From positions 1 through 33,246 of the forward strand of contig CAJWJQ010000010.1 in the NCBI GenBank assembly GCA_913041905.1: a DNA stretch of 33,246 nt. The letters run 5' to 3'. The position numbers were made by a program, and so were the translations under genes. This stretch comes from GCA-2718845 sp913041905 (GTDB lineage: Bacteria > Pseudomonadota > Gammaproteobacteria > GCA-002705445 > GCA-002716945). The notes under the pieces are model-generated. The model had not been told where the DNA came from and made no database searches. It was given only the letters and a program-made list of their open reading frames with translations. Numbering within the stretch: the stretch's first letter is position 1; every line of letters starts with the position of its first letter. Positions 1-7,324 of the stretch are shown piece by piece.

Positions 1-596
1 CGCAAGGCACAATGCTTGACATAGATCATGGAACATATCCTTATGTAACTTCCTCCAACACAACATTTTCAGGATTAATTTCTGGAACAGGAGTTGGGCC
101 AGATAAAGTAGATTACTCTCTTGGTATAACAAAAGCTTATACTACTAGAGTTGGGCATGGACCTTTCCCAACAGAGCTTACTAACCAACTGGGATTAGAT
201 ATTGCAAAATGGGGAGGAGAAGTAGGAGCTACTACAGGAAGGTCAAGGAGATGTGGATGGTTAGATTGTAAAATATTAAAACAATCAATAGAGCTAAATA
301 GAATTAATGGAATAGCTTTAACAAAATTAGATGTCTTAGATAATTTAGAAAAAATAAAAATTTGTATAGATTATGGACCGATTGATTATAAAACTTTTCA
401 AGTTGAAAATATAGAATATATAGAGCTTGATGGCTGGAATACATCCACTGTCGGAATAAAGAATTTTGACAACCTACCTGAAAATGCTAGAAAATATATA
501 AAAACTATTGAAGATATATCATCAACCCCTATAGTAATGATTTCCACAGGACCCTCAAGAGATCAAATAATAAAAATTAGAGATATTTTTAAATAA
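1..596 (+). CDS. purA: Adenylosuccinate synthetase, C-terminal part (5' end outside window)
   Basis: PurA joins IMP and aspartate using GTP, the first committed step from IMP to AMP, in the cytoplasm. The window starts inside the gene: the first whole codon is at position 3 and the frame reads QGTMLDIDHGTYPYVTSSN, a hallmark PurA segment. It is followed by SGTGVGP and by KAYTTRVGHGPFPTEL, then GATTGRSRRCGWLD, which carries the arginines that contact IMP and GTP. The C-terminus ends in STGPSRDQIIKIRDIF, as in the family. About 198 of the usual 430 or so residues are present. The stop codon shares one base with the rlmB start (TAATG), so the two genes are translationally coupled. The ATG at 12 is an internal methionine, not a start. 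The family call is secure. Confidence 0.97.
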   Translation, partial: QGTMLDIDHGTYPYVTSSNTTFSGLISGTGVGPDKVDYSLGITKAYTTRVGHGPFPTELTNQLGLDIAKWGGEVGATTGRSRRCGWLDCKILKQSIELNRINGIALTKLDVLDNLEKIKICIDYGPIDYKTFQVENIEYIELDGWNTSTVGIKNFDNLPENARKYIKTIEDISSTPIVMISTGPSRDQIIKIRDIFK

Positions 597-1357
597 TGTC
601 TAATGAGTCAAAACATGTATATGGTTTACATACATGTATAGCGCAAATCAAAGCAAATCCTCAAAATATAAAACAAATATTTATAAAAAAACCACCCTAT
701 AATAAAAATTTAAATAATATAATCCAAATTGCAAAAACTTTAAGTTTAAAAATAGATGAAATTGATAAAGATGCATTAACAAGGATTGCGGCATCTAATA
801 AACACCAAGGAATTGTGTTTGAATTATCCGACACAAAGCAATCGTCAAAATTCAATATAGACTTATATATCCAAAGCGAAAAAACCCCTTTTATTGTTAT
901 ATTTGATTCTATACAAGATCCTAGAAATTTAGGCTCTTGTATAAGGACTGCTAATGCAGCTGGAGTATCATTAATTATTAAAAAAAAATCTAGTTCATGC
1001 AATATAACACCAATCGTGCATAAGACCGCGTCAGGAGGTTTGCAGGGATTGTCTATTTTAGAGGCTAATAATATCTCAGATATTATAAAAAAACTTAAGA
1101 AGAATAATATACAGATAATTGGAACCGCAGATTCTGCCACAAGCACTATATATGAGGCAAATATTGATAATAACGGAGTAGCAGTTATTTTGGGATCAGA
1201 GGATAAAGGCGTAAGTAAATCATTATTAAACTTATGTGATATTGTATGTAAAATACCAGTTTATGGTTCAGTTAGCTGTCTTAATGTTTCAGTAGCAACA
1301 GGAGTTGTTTTATATCACTTGAGACGAAAACTTGAAAAAACTTATATACTAAAGTAG
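596..1357 (+). CDS. rlmB: 23S rRNA (guanosine-2'-O-)-methyltransferase RlmB
   Basis: RlmB uses S-adenosylmethionine to methylate the ribose of a guanosine in 23S rRNA (G2251 in E. coli). The 253-residue protein has the N-terminal substrate-binding domain (about 1-75, with the VYGLHTCIAQI start) and a SpoU/TrmH knot domain. Motif 1 reads DPRNLGSCIRTANAAG (Asn111, Arg117), motif 2 is LGSEDKGVS (about 199-207), and motif 3 is SCLNVSVATGVVLYH (about 227-241). The start ATG overlaps the purA stop by one base. The purA-rlmB-rpsF order is usual in gammaproteobacteria. TrmH-family paralogues are the only realistic alternative, and the length, motifs and neighbours favour RlmB. Confidence 0.95.
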   Translation: MSNESKHVYGLHTCIAQIKANPQNIKQIFIKKPPYNKNLNNIIQIAKTLSLKIDEIDKDALTRIAASNKHQGIVFELSDTKQSSKFNIDLYIQSEKTPFIVIFDSIQDPRNLGSCIRTANAAGVSLIIKKKSSSCNITPIVHKTASGGLQGLSILEANNISDIIKKLKKNNIQIIGTADSATSTIYEANIDNNGVAVILGSEDKGVSKSLLNLCDIVCKIPVYGSVSCLNVSVATGVVLYHLRRKLEKTYILK

Positions 1358-1378
1358 TATGCGCTAATGGATAATGTA

Positions 1379-1711
1379 ATGAAATTTTATGAATTGTTGC
1401 TGATGTTTGATGTAAATCAGGATGAGTCCACAACTATTTCCACTGTAGATAAATATAAATCTATAATTGAGAATAAAAAAGGATCGATTGACAGACAAGA
1501 GGACTGGGGAACCATTAAACTTGCTTATATGATTGATAAAAATAATAAGGCGAGATATATGTTACTAAATTTTCAAGGCAATAATGAGATTTTAGATGAG
1601 CTAACAAATTTAATAAAATTTAATGATAGTATAATTAGGCACATATTTATAAATCAAGAGCAAAAAATTACCGAACCATCTATCATGATGTCAAGTAAAG
1701 AAAGAGCATAA
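1379..1711 (+). CDS. rpsF: 30S ribosomal protein S6
   Basis: S6 binds S18 and 16S rRNA in the platform of the small subunit. The protein matches S6 along its length: MKFYELLLMFD at the start, GSIDRQEDWGTIKLAYMIDK in the middle (the family has a DWGRRxLAYxI-like stretch) and IIRHIFI near the end. I place the start at ATG 1379, because S6 proteins begin M(R/K)xYE; an in-frame ATG at 1367 would add four residues (MDNV). Neither has a clear Shine-Dalgarno sequence. The C-terminal tail is short, and the E. coli type has a longer acidic tail. The rpsR start follows one base after the stop, as in the standard rpsF-rpsR-rplI operon. Confidence 0.93.
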   Translation: MKFYELLLMFDVNQDESTTISTVDKYKSIIENKKGSIDRQEDWGTIKLAYMIDKNNKARYMLLNFQGNNEILDELTNLIKFNDSIIRHIFINQEQKITEPSIMMSSKERA

Positions 1712-1712
1712 A

Positions 1713-1928
1713 ATGAACGATGAAGTTACAAAGAAGAAATCAGACATGATTGAACAAATTGATTATAAGAATATTGGTATTCTAAAAAAATTCATAACAG
1801 AGTCAGGAAAAATTTCACCTAGAAGAGTTGCAGGGACTACCGCAAAAGAACAAAGAAGGGTCAATCAAGCAATAAAAATTGCAAGATTTTTAGCTTTATT
1901 ACCTTTCTGCGATAACCATAAAAAATAA
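1713..1928 (+). CDS. rpsR: 30S ribosomal protein S18
   Basis: S18 pairs with S6 in the small-subunit platform. The core is clear: IDYKNIGILKKFITESGKI, then SPRRVAGTTAKEQRRVNQAI and IARFLALLPFCDNHKK. At 71 residues it is close to the usual 75. The odd part is the N-terminus: the first 17 residues are acidic/lysine-rich (MNDEVTKKKSDMIEQ) where most S18 proteins have an arginine-rich RRRKFCRF stretch. There is no frameshift or alternative in-frame start visible that would restore it. The stop overlaps the rplI start by one base (TAATG). Confidence 0.94.
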   Translation: MNDEVTKKKSDMIEQIDYKNIGILKKFITESGKISPRRVAGTTAKEQRRVNQAIKIARFLALLPFCDNHKK

Positions 1929-2410
1929 TGTACGTTTTATTATTAAAAAAAATTAAACATCTTGGAGATATAGGAGCTAAAGTGTCTGTAAAATCTGGGT
2001 ATGCTCGTAATTTTTTATTTCCTAAAAAGCAAGCTGTTCCCCCAACTGAAGAAAACTTAGCAATAGTAGAACAAAAAAAACAAGAGTTGTTAAAAATTGA
2101 AGAAGATTTAAAAAACACAGCGTTATTAGAAAAAGATAAATATAATAATTATGTAATGTCTTTTGAAGTAAACGTTCAAGAAGAGGATGATAAATTATTT
2201 GGCTCAATAAATTTGCAAAATATAGTAGATCGTCTTATTAGCGATGGTTTTAAAGTGGAAAAAAAACAGGTTAATTTGCCTTTAGGTCCAATAAAGACTT
2301 TTGGAGACAAAAACATAGCTTCTATTAGCCTACATTCAGATGTAAGTGTAACGGTTCCAATTAAATTAGTAAAAAATACTGAACAACCCACAGAAAAGCC
2401 TCAAGAATAA
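1928..2410 (+). CDS. rplI: 50S ribosomal protein L9
   Basis: L9 is a two-lobed protein at the base of the L1 stalk of the large subunit. The N-terminal lobe is diagnostic: VLLLKKIKHLGDIGAKVSVK, then SGYARNFLFPKKQAVPPTEEN (about residues 24-44). A lysine/glutamate-rich connecting helix follows (about 45-75), and then the C-terminal lobe with DDKLFGSINLQNI and IKTFGDKNIASISLHSDVSVTV parts. The 160 residues exceed the E. coli 149 by a short tail ending in TEKPQE. It is the last ribosomal gene of this operon, with 60 bases to dnaB. Confidence 0.95.
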   Translation: MYVLLLKKIKHLGDIGAKVSVKSGYARNFLFPKKQAVPPTEENLAIVEQKKQELLKIEEDLKNTALLEKDKYNNYVMSFEVNVQEEDDKLFGSINLQNIVDRLISDGFKVEKKQVNLPLGPIKTFGDKNIASISLHSDVSVTVPIKLVKNTEQPTEKPQE

Positions 2411-2434
2411 CAAAGAAAAATTAGCCGGAAGATT

Positions 2435-2464
2435 TTTACAAAAATATTTTATTTGAGTTAAAAT
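2435..2464 (+). promoter_or_regulatory. Predicted sigma-70 promoter of dnaB
   Basis: In the rplI-dnaB gap a -35 box TTTACA (2435-2440) is separated by 18 bases from a -10 box TAAAAT (2459-2464). Transcription from it would begin about seven bases downstream, at or next to the dnaB ATG at 2471, predicting a leaderless or near-leaderless mRNA. No Shine-Dalgarno sequence precedes dnaB, which fits. This is a pattern match only. Confidence 0.45.
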
Positions 2465-2470
2465 GATTAG

Positions 2471-3829
2471 ATGGCTACCAAATTACCATCAACACCAAAA
2501 GCTATAGAGGCTGAACAAGCTCTGCTGGGATCAGTTATAATTGATTCGTCTGCTTGGGAGAAAATATCAGACAGATTGAGCCCTAATGACTTTTTTGATG
2601 TAAATAATAGGGCAATATATAGTGAAATTTATGAACTAGCCTCAAATGGTCAAATTATAGATTTACTTGTTCTTGAAGAAGCTTTAAAAAGTAAGGGTCA
2701 ATTAGAAAAAATAGGAGGGAGAGATTACCTAGGATTGCTAACAAAGATTGTCCCTACGTCAGCTCATATATCTCAATATGCAAATATCATAAAAGAAAAA
2801 TCGGTTATGAGGGAATTAATTAATATTAGTACAAAAACAATTCAAAACATTCATCAAAGCGATTTAGGCGATATAACAGAAATTTTAGATAAAACTGAAC
2901 AAGAAATATTTAATATTGCAGGGGAATCTAAAGCTAATTTTGATTTAACAAAAATAGGCCCTGTTGTTAAATCATACATTGAAAAGATTTATGCGAAAAA
3001 AAATAACAATGAACTAGATTATCTATTAACAGGGTATGGAGATTTAGACAAACTTGTGTCAGGATTCCAAAACTCAGATTTAATAATCATTGCTGGTAGA
3101 CCTTCTATGGGTAAAACTGCATTTGCAATGAATATTGCCCAAGATATAGTTTTTAAACAGCATAAGAAAGTTGGCTTTTTTAGTTTAGAGATGTCATCGG
3201 AGTCTATAGCATTAAGAATGCTATCATCGTTAAGCTCTGTATCGCAACAAAAAATACGAACTAGTGAATATGAATCATCTCCCAAAGATACAAAATCTGT
3301 AACATCTGCAATAGAGATGATGAATGATTGTGATTTTTATATTGATGATACCGCAGCTATATCACCGATGGAACTTCGTGCTAAAGCTAGGCGTATGAAA
3401 AGAAGCTCAGGTATAGATATAATTGTAGTTGATTATCTGCAATTAATGTCCATTCCAAGATATTCGGAAAATAGAGTTAATGAAATAGCGGAAGTTACTA
3501 GATCATTAAAAGCGTTGGCAAAAGAACTAGATATCCCTATAGTTGCTTTATCTCAACTTAACAGAGGTGTAGAGGCCAGAACTGATAAAAGACCTTTTTT
3601 ATCAGATTTAAGAGAGTCAGGCTCTATTGAGCAGGATGCTGATTTGATAATATTTTTGTATAGAGATGAAATCTATGATTCAAACACAGATCAAAAAAAT
3701 ATAGCAGAAATTAGAATTGAAAAACATCGAAATGGACCAACGGGTGTTATTAAATTAACATTTGTTCCTCATTGTACTAGATTTGAAGATCATTACCCTC
3801 AAGTATACGATGGTGTAAGTGAACATTAA
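2471..3829 (+). CDS. dnaB: Replicative DNA helicase DnaB
   Basis: DnaB is the hexameric ATP-driven helicase that unwinds the replication fork 5' to 3' and recruits primase. The N-terminal domain (about 8-110) starts with the family's EAEQALLGS motif. The RecA-like domain (about 180-445) has Walker A GRPSMGKT (209-216), FFSLEMSSE, the Walker B stretch IIVVDYLQLM, QLNRGVEARTDKRPFLSDLR, then ESGSIEQDADLIIFLYR and KHRNGPTGVIKL. Its 452 residues compare with 471 in E. coli, the difference being in the linker. No intein interrupts the ATPase domain. It follows the S6-S18-L9 operon, a standard position, and is convergent with fdxA, whose stop lies six bases away. Confidence 0.97.
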   Translation: MATKLPSTPKAIEAEQALLGSVIIDSSAWEKISDRLSPNDFFDVNNRAIYSEIYELASNGQIIDLLVLEEALKSKGQLEKIGGRDYLGLLTKIVPTSAHISQYANIIKEKSVMRELINISTKTIQNIHQSDLGDITEILDKTEQEIFNIAGESKANFDLTKIGPVVKSYIEKIYAKKNNNELDYLLTGYGDLDKLVSGFQNSDLIIIAGRPSMGKTAFAMNIAQDIVFKQHKKVGFFSLEMSSESIALRMLSSLSSVSQQKIRTSEYESSPKDTKSVTSAIEMMNDCDFYIDDTAAISPMELRAKARRMKRSSGIDIIVVDYLQLMSIPRYSENRVNEIAEVTRSLKALAKELDIPIVALSQLNRGVEARTDKRPFLSDLRESGSIEQDADLIIFLYRDEIYDSNTDQKNIAEIRIEKHRNGPTGVIKLTFVPHCTRFEDHYPQVYDGVSEH

Positions 3830-3834
3830 ATTTT

Positions 3835-4158
3835 TCACTCCTCTAATAGATCCAATTTATTTTCTTTTCCTTCCCACTCTTTTGCATCTTCAGGGGCATC
3901 TTTCATTTCAGTTATGACAGGCCATTTTTCAGAAAGCTTCCGATTTAAATCTAAAAAATGCTTATCATCATCATTAAGATCTTCTTCTGCAACAATTGCT
4001 TCAATTGGACATTCTGGTTCGCATAAACTGCAATCTATACATTCTTCTGGGTTAATAACCAAAAAATTTGGACCTTCATGAAAACAGTCTACAGGGCAGA
4101 CTTCAACACAATCGGTATATTTGCACTTGATACAATTTTCTGTGATAACATATGTCAT
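3835..4158 (-). CDS. fdxA: Seven-iron (3Fe-4S/4Fe-4S) ferredoxin FdxA
   Basis: A small cytoplasmic electron carrier. The cysteine pattern is that of the Azotobacter FdI/FdxA type: Cys9, Cys17 and Cys50 for the 3Fe-4S cluster and Cys21, Cys40, Cys43 and Cys46 for the 4Fe-4S cluster, with further cysteines at 12 and 25. The surrounding sequence (MTYVITENCIKCKYTDCVEVC and ECIDCSLCEPECPIEAI, read in two pieces) is typical, as is the acidic C-terminal half with a WPVITEMKDAPEDA-like stretch. Length 107 matches the family. It is divergent from galU across 39 bases. The electron partner is not evident from the neighbours. Confidence 0.95.
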   Translation of the reverse strand: MTYVITENCIKCKYTDCVEVCPVDCFHEGPNFLVINPEECIDCSLCEPECPIEAIVAEEDLNDDDKHFLDLNRKLSEKWPVITEMKDAPEDAKEWEGKENKLDLLEE

Positions 4159-4197
4159 TAGATATATAATATTGCACTAAATATTAAGTTTTTGCAC

Positions 4198-5070
4198 ATG
4201 AAAAATATAAAAAAAGTAGTTCTTCCTGTAGCGGGCCTCGGCACACGTTTTTTGCCTGCAACGAAGGCTAGCCCAAAAGAAATGTTGCCCATAGTGGATA
4301 AACCGTTGATTCAGTATGCCGCCGAAGAAGCAGTGGCATCTGGTATAAATCAACTAATTTTTGTAATTGGAAGAACTAAAAATGCAATTATAGATCATTT
4401 TGATTCAGCTCCAGAACTAGAAAATGAGTTAATGCAAAAAAATAAAATTTCTCTATTGAAGATAATACAGAGAATTGTTCCAAAAAATGTAGATTGTACT
4501 TTTGTAAGACAAAATAAACCAGCTGGTTTAGGGCATGCTATACATTGTGCTAGAAATATTGTCCAAGATGAATCATTTGCAGTAATACTTGCTGACGATT
4601 TAATAAAATCAAAAGTGCCATGTTTAAAACAAATGATGGAAAAACACTTAGAAACAAAATCACCAATAATTGCACTTGAAAACATAGAAAAAAAAGATTC
4701 AGAAAAATATGGAATAGTTAGCTATAGTTCGAAAAAAAATAATTTATACGAAATAAGCTCCATTGTTGAAAAGCCTAAACCCAAGGATGCTAAATCAGAT
4801 TTAGGGGTTGTAGGCAGGTATATTTTACCATCATCAATATTTAATGAACTTAGCAAATCTAAATTAGGAGCTGGAAATGAAATACAATTAACAGATGGTA
4901 TAGCAAAATTAATAAAAGCTCAAAAAGTATATGGATATAGTTTCTCAGGAAAAAGATTTGATTGTGGAAGTAAAATTGGATATTTAAAAGCAACAGTAGA
5001 ATATGCTTTAGAGCACAATGAAGTAAAATCAGATTTTAAAAACTACTTAAAAAATAAAAATTTTAAATAA
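4198..5070 (+). CDS. galU: UTP-glucose-1-phosphate uridylyltransferase
   Basis: GalU makes UDP-glucose from UTP and glucose-1-phosphate, feeding cell-envelope polysaccharide synthesis. The nucleotide-binding N-terminus reads VLPVAGLGTRFLPATKASPK, followed by EMLPIVDKPLIQYAAEEAV. Also present are KPAGLGHAIHCA, VILADDL (metal-binding aspartates), GNEIQLTDGIAKL and GKRFDCGSKIGYLKATVEYA. Length is 290 residues. I use ATG 4198; an in-frame TTG at 4192 is a less likely start, and neither has a Shine-Dalgarno sequence. RfbA-type thymidylyltransferases share the first motif but lack the GalU-type C-terminal motifs seen here. Confidence 0.95.
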   Translation: MKNIKKVVLPVAGLGTRFLPATKASPKEMLPIVDKPLIQYAAEEAVASGINQLIFVIGRTKNAIIDHFDSAPELENELMQKNKISLLKIIQRIVPKNVDCTFVRQNKPAGLGHAIHCARNIVQDESFAVILADDLIKSKVPCLKQMMEKHLETKSPIIALENIEKKDSEKYGIVSYSSKKNNLYEISSIVEKPKPKDAKSDLGVVGRYILPSSIFNELSKSKLGAGNEIQLTDGIAKLIKAQKVYGYSFSGKRFDCGSKIGYLKATVEYALEHNEVKSDFKNYLKNKNFK

Positions 5071-5074
5071 TATA

Positions 5075-5103
5075 TTGATGATAGTTTCAATATCATTTAA
5101 GAT
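5075..5103 (+). promoter_or_regulatory. Predicted promoter of tRNA-Asn
   Basis: TTGATG (5075-5080), a 17-base spacer and TAAGAT (5098-5103) lie just downstream of galU. Predicted initiation near 5110 is a few bases before the mature tRNA 5' end at 5116. The same stretch contains a weak AT-only inverted repeat (ATATTGA 5072-5078 with TCAATAT 5087-5093) that I do not consider a terminator. Confidence 0.45.
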
Positions 5104-5115
5104 GCTTTAACTTAT

Positions 5116-5188
5116 TCCTCGGTAGCTCAGTTGGTAGAGCGAGTGACTGTTAATCACCAGGTCGGCGGTTCGAGTCCGTCCCGAGGAG
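5116..5188 (+). tRNA. tRNA-Asn (anticodon GTT)
   Basis: A complete cloverleaf can be drawn. The acceptor arm TCCTCGG (5116-5122) pairs with CCGAGGA (5181-5187), with discriminator G at 5188. The D arm is GCTC/GAGC. The anticodon loop CTGTTAA has GTT at 5149-5151. The T arm has a five-pair stem with loop TTCGAGT. The outermost anticodon-stem pair is an A-C mismatch (5142/5158). The 3' CCA is not encoded (GTA follows), so a CCA-adding enzyme would be required. Confidence 0.96.
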
Positions 5189-5205
5189 TATAATTATTCT
5201 ATAGA

Positions 5206-5229
5206 TAACATTCAATATAACATTCAATA
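5206..5229 (+). repeat. Tandem duplication of a 12-base unit
   Basis: Two exact adjacent copies of TAACATTCAATA (5206-5217 and 5218-5229) fill the gap between tRNA-Asn and the next gene. It looks like slippage or a local duplication. No regulatory role is evident. Confidence 0.85.
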
Positions 5230-5239
5230 TCAATTAGTA

Positions 5240-5749
5240 ATGAGTAACACTAAATTTCGAAGCAAAAATTTTAGAATATTAAGGGAAAAGAAAATAGTTA
5301 ACATTTCAGATGAAATAAAAATTTCAGATATTTTTAAACCACAATTAACACCAAAAGAAATGTTGGAAGCAGGTATATTTGGTGGTTATTATTTCAAAGG
5401 CGATATTAGTGAATACCCAAAAATCTGGTTTAAAAAAGCAAAAATAAATAACGATAAATTTGACATTAACATGAATTTTTTTAATGTGAAAGCTGGATTA
5501 AGTATGGATGAATGGATGTCAAGAGGCTGGATTTTTAATGAAGATCCATTAGGTTGGTTTCAGTGGTACTGTAGATATTATTTGGGTAGAAGAATATTTG
5601 AAATTGATAAAATACAAATCATGAGATGGAAAAAATTTGGGCCAAGACACATTGGTGGTATTCAAAAAAATTGTATAAGAAATGATTTAAGTTGCAGGAT
5701 TAGGCAAAGACAGGCTCTTTTACAATGGGCATACAACCCATTTTTTTAA
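5240..5749 (+). CDS. Uncharacterised protein, aromatic- and arginine-rich
   Basis: I cannot assign a function. The 169-residue protein looks like a soluble, constrained domain rather than a random frame: LTPKEMLEAGIFGGYYF (about 36-52), a central GWIFNEDPLGWFQWYCRYYL block (about 96-115) followed by GRR, RHIGGIQKNC, then RNDLSCRIRQRQALLQWAY at the C-terminus. Conserved-looking tryptophans, three cysteines in the second half and clustered arginines suggest an enzyme or nucleic-acid binding fold, but this is inference. I have the impression of unnamed relatives in other proteobacteria and fungi, unverified. It has no signal peptide or membrane helix. Its end overlaps the convergent cutA gene by four bases. 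There is no clear ribosome binding site before ATG 5240. Confidence 0.8.
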   Translation: MSNTKFRSKNFRILREKKIVNISDEIKISDIFKPQLTPKEMLEAGIFGGYYFKGDISEYPKIWFKKAKINNDKFDINMNFFNVKAGLSMDEWMSRGWIFNEDPLGWFQWYCRYYLGRRIFEIDKIQIMRWKKFGPRHIGGIQKNCIRNDLSCRIRQRQALLQWAYNPFF

Positions 5750-6069
5750 TTTGCAACTTGGCTGCTTATCCACTTAAGATATTTTTCATAACCTTTGTCA
5801 ATTCTAAAGGAAATTATTTCTGGAATTTCATATTTATGATATTCCAATAAAATTGATTCTATTTTTTTATAAAACTTTGATGTAGTTTTAATTAATAATA
5901 ACCACTCTTTATTTTTTTGTAATTTATTATTCCAAAAGTATAAACTTTTCATTTTAGGTATAATGCTTATACATGCACAACTCTTTTCATTTAATAATTT
6001 TTCACAAATAAGTTTATAATTTTTTTTAGTATCTGTTGATGTTAGTATTAAAATATGTTCATTTTTCAT
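5746..6069 (-). CDS. cutA: CutA1-family divalent cation tolerance protein
   Basis: CutA proteins are small trimeric cytoplasmic proteins linked to copper/divalent metal tolerance, with a ferredoxin-like fold resembling PII proteins. The sequence fits the family in order: ILTSTDTKKNYKLICEKLL, then CACISIIPKMKSLYFWNNKL, EWLLLIKTTSKFYKKIESIL, HKYEIPEIISFRIDKGYEKY and LKWI. Length 107 matches. It lies five bases upstream, on the same strand, of... in transcription order it follows the aminotransferase gene (stop 6074), so the two probably form one transcript. The molecular role of the family is still poorly defined. Confidence 0.92.
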   Translation of the reverse strand: MKNEHILILTSTDTKKNYKLICEKLLNEKSCACISIIPKMKSLYFWNNKLQKNKEWLLLIKTTSKFYKKIESILLEYHKYEIPEIISFRIDKGYEKYLKWISSQVAN

Positions 6070-6073
6070 GTTT

Positions 6074-7255
6074 TTAATTTTTGAGAATAGAAGTTATTCT
6101 TTCCATGGCAATTTTTAAAGAATCTATATCTATTGCTATAGAAATTCTAATATGTCCTTCTAGACCAAAAGCACTTCCTGGTACAACAGCTACTTTAGCT
6201 TCATTAAGTAAATAAAGTGATAATTCACTATCATCTTTAATTGATTTATTATTTTTTATATATTCATGAAAAGATGGAAATACATAAAATGTACCATCTG
6301 TTTCTTTGCATAAAACGCCATCAATTTTATTTAATTTTTCAACGACAAAATCATGCCTTTTTTTATATTCAGTTTTCATTATTGGTAGTTCTTCACATAC
6401 GTTTTCAAGCGCTGCACATGCTGCTGCTTGTGACACTGAGCTAGCGCAAGAGGTGCTTTGCGATTGAAGAGTTTTCATTTTATTAATAATATCTTTGTTA
6501 CCTGCAGCATAACCAATACGCCATCCTGTCATAGAATATGCTTTTGAAACACCATTTAATACAATTGTTCTCTCCTTCAAGTCAGGACAAACATTTAAAA
6601 TATTATGAAATTTTTCTTTATGCCATTGTATATGTTCATAAATATCATCTGAAGATATATAAATATTTTTATTTTTAACTAATATATTACTAAGCTTTTT
6701 TAAAGAAATACTATCAAAATATTTTCCACTAGGGTTGTTAGGGCTATTAATCATAAACAGTTTTGTTTTATCAGTTATAAGAGACTCAAATAATTCCGCA
6801 TCAATATTAAAATTATTCTCATAAGTAGTTTTTAATAAAATTGGTTTTCCACCCGCGTATATAACCATATCAGCATAAGAAACCCAATAAGGCTCAGGTA
6901 TAATAATTTCATCTCCATCATCTATTATCACTTGCAATAAGTTAAAAATAGATTGTTTACATCCTGCTGATACTATTATCTCTTCTGGAGAATAATGAAT
7001 ATTATTTTCATTTTCAAATTTTTTTATAATTGCATTCTTAAGAGCAGGAGTTCCATCAACTGAAGTGTATTTTGTATTTCCATCATCAATCGCCTTTTTT
7101 GCTGCTTCTCTAATATATTTTGGAGTATCAAAATCAGGCTCACCAACAGTTAGAACTATTACGTCTTCTCCATTTTGGCGCATTTGATTAGCCTTAGAAG
7201 TCAACGCCATGGTTGATGATGGTTTGATTAATTTTATTCTTTTAGAAAATGTCAA
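6074..7255 (-). CDS. Aspartate aminotransferase-type PLP enzyme (class I, subgroup Ib)
   Basis: This enzyme moves amino groups between aspartate (or a related amino acid) and 2-oxoglutarate using pyridoxal phosphate. Family marks are LTVGEPDFDTPKYIREAAK (about 35-53), SAGCKQSIFNLLQ, PEPYWVSYADM, INSPNNPSGKYF (Asn174), DDIYEHI (about Asp204), the PLP-lysine motif NGVSKAYSMTGWRIGYAAG (Lys238, Arg246) and the C-terminal HIRISIA arginine. The start is TTG 7255: on the minus strand it is preceded by AAGGA six bases upstream, and the first residues align with the usual SKRIxxIKPSxTMALT beginning. It is divergent from uvrB, an arrangement I recall from pseudomonads. Substrate range cannot be read from the sequence. 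Confidence 0.9.
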   Translation of the reverse strand: MTFSKRIKLIKPSSTMALTSKANQMRQNGEDVIVLTVGEPDFDTPKYIREAAKKAIDDGNTKYTSVDGTPALKNAIIKKFENENNIHYSPEEIIVSAGCKQSIFNLLQVIIDDGDEIIIPEPYWVSYADMVIYAGGKPILLKTTYENNFNIDAELFESLITDKTKLFMINSPNNPSGKYFDSISLKKLSNILVKNKNIYISSDDIYEHIQWHKEKFHNILNVCPDLKERTIVLNGVSKAYSMTGWRIGYAAGNKDIINKMKTLQSQSTSCASSVSQAAACAALENVCEELPIMKTEYKKRHDFVVEKLNKIDGVLCKETDGTFYVFPSFHEYIKNNKSIKDDSELSLYLLNEAKVAVVPGSAFGLEGHIRISIAIDIDSLKIAMERITSILKN

Positions 7256-7309
7256 CGTTTTTCCTTGATATGTAATCGTACCATATTTAAGCCTTTCAAG
7301 TAAACTTCA

Positions 7310-7318
7310 TGTTAAAAT
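7310..7318 (+). promoter_or_regulatory. Predicted extended -10 promoter of uvrB
   Basis: TGTTAAAAT (7310-7318) is an extended -10 element (TG, one base, TAAAAT). No convincing -35 box is present. The -10 ends six bases before the uvrB ATG at 7325, the same spacing as at dnaB, so the transcript is predicted to start at or near the start codon. The 69-base gap has no LexA-type CTG-N10-CAG box. Confidence 0.4.
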
Positions 7319-7324
7319 ATCAAC

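Noticed and set aside
697..1146. Minus-strand open frame of 149 codons within rlmB
   Set aside because: It lies wholly antisense to a clearly recognised gene and its hydrophobic translation resembles no family.
5072..5093. AT-only inverted repeat after galU as a terminator
   Set aside because: The seven-pair stem has only one G-C pair and no T-run follows; the segment fits a tRNA promoter better.
7256..7324. LexA (SOS) box before uvrB
   Set aside because: No CTG-N10-CAG pattern exists in the gap; CTG does not occur in it.
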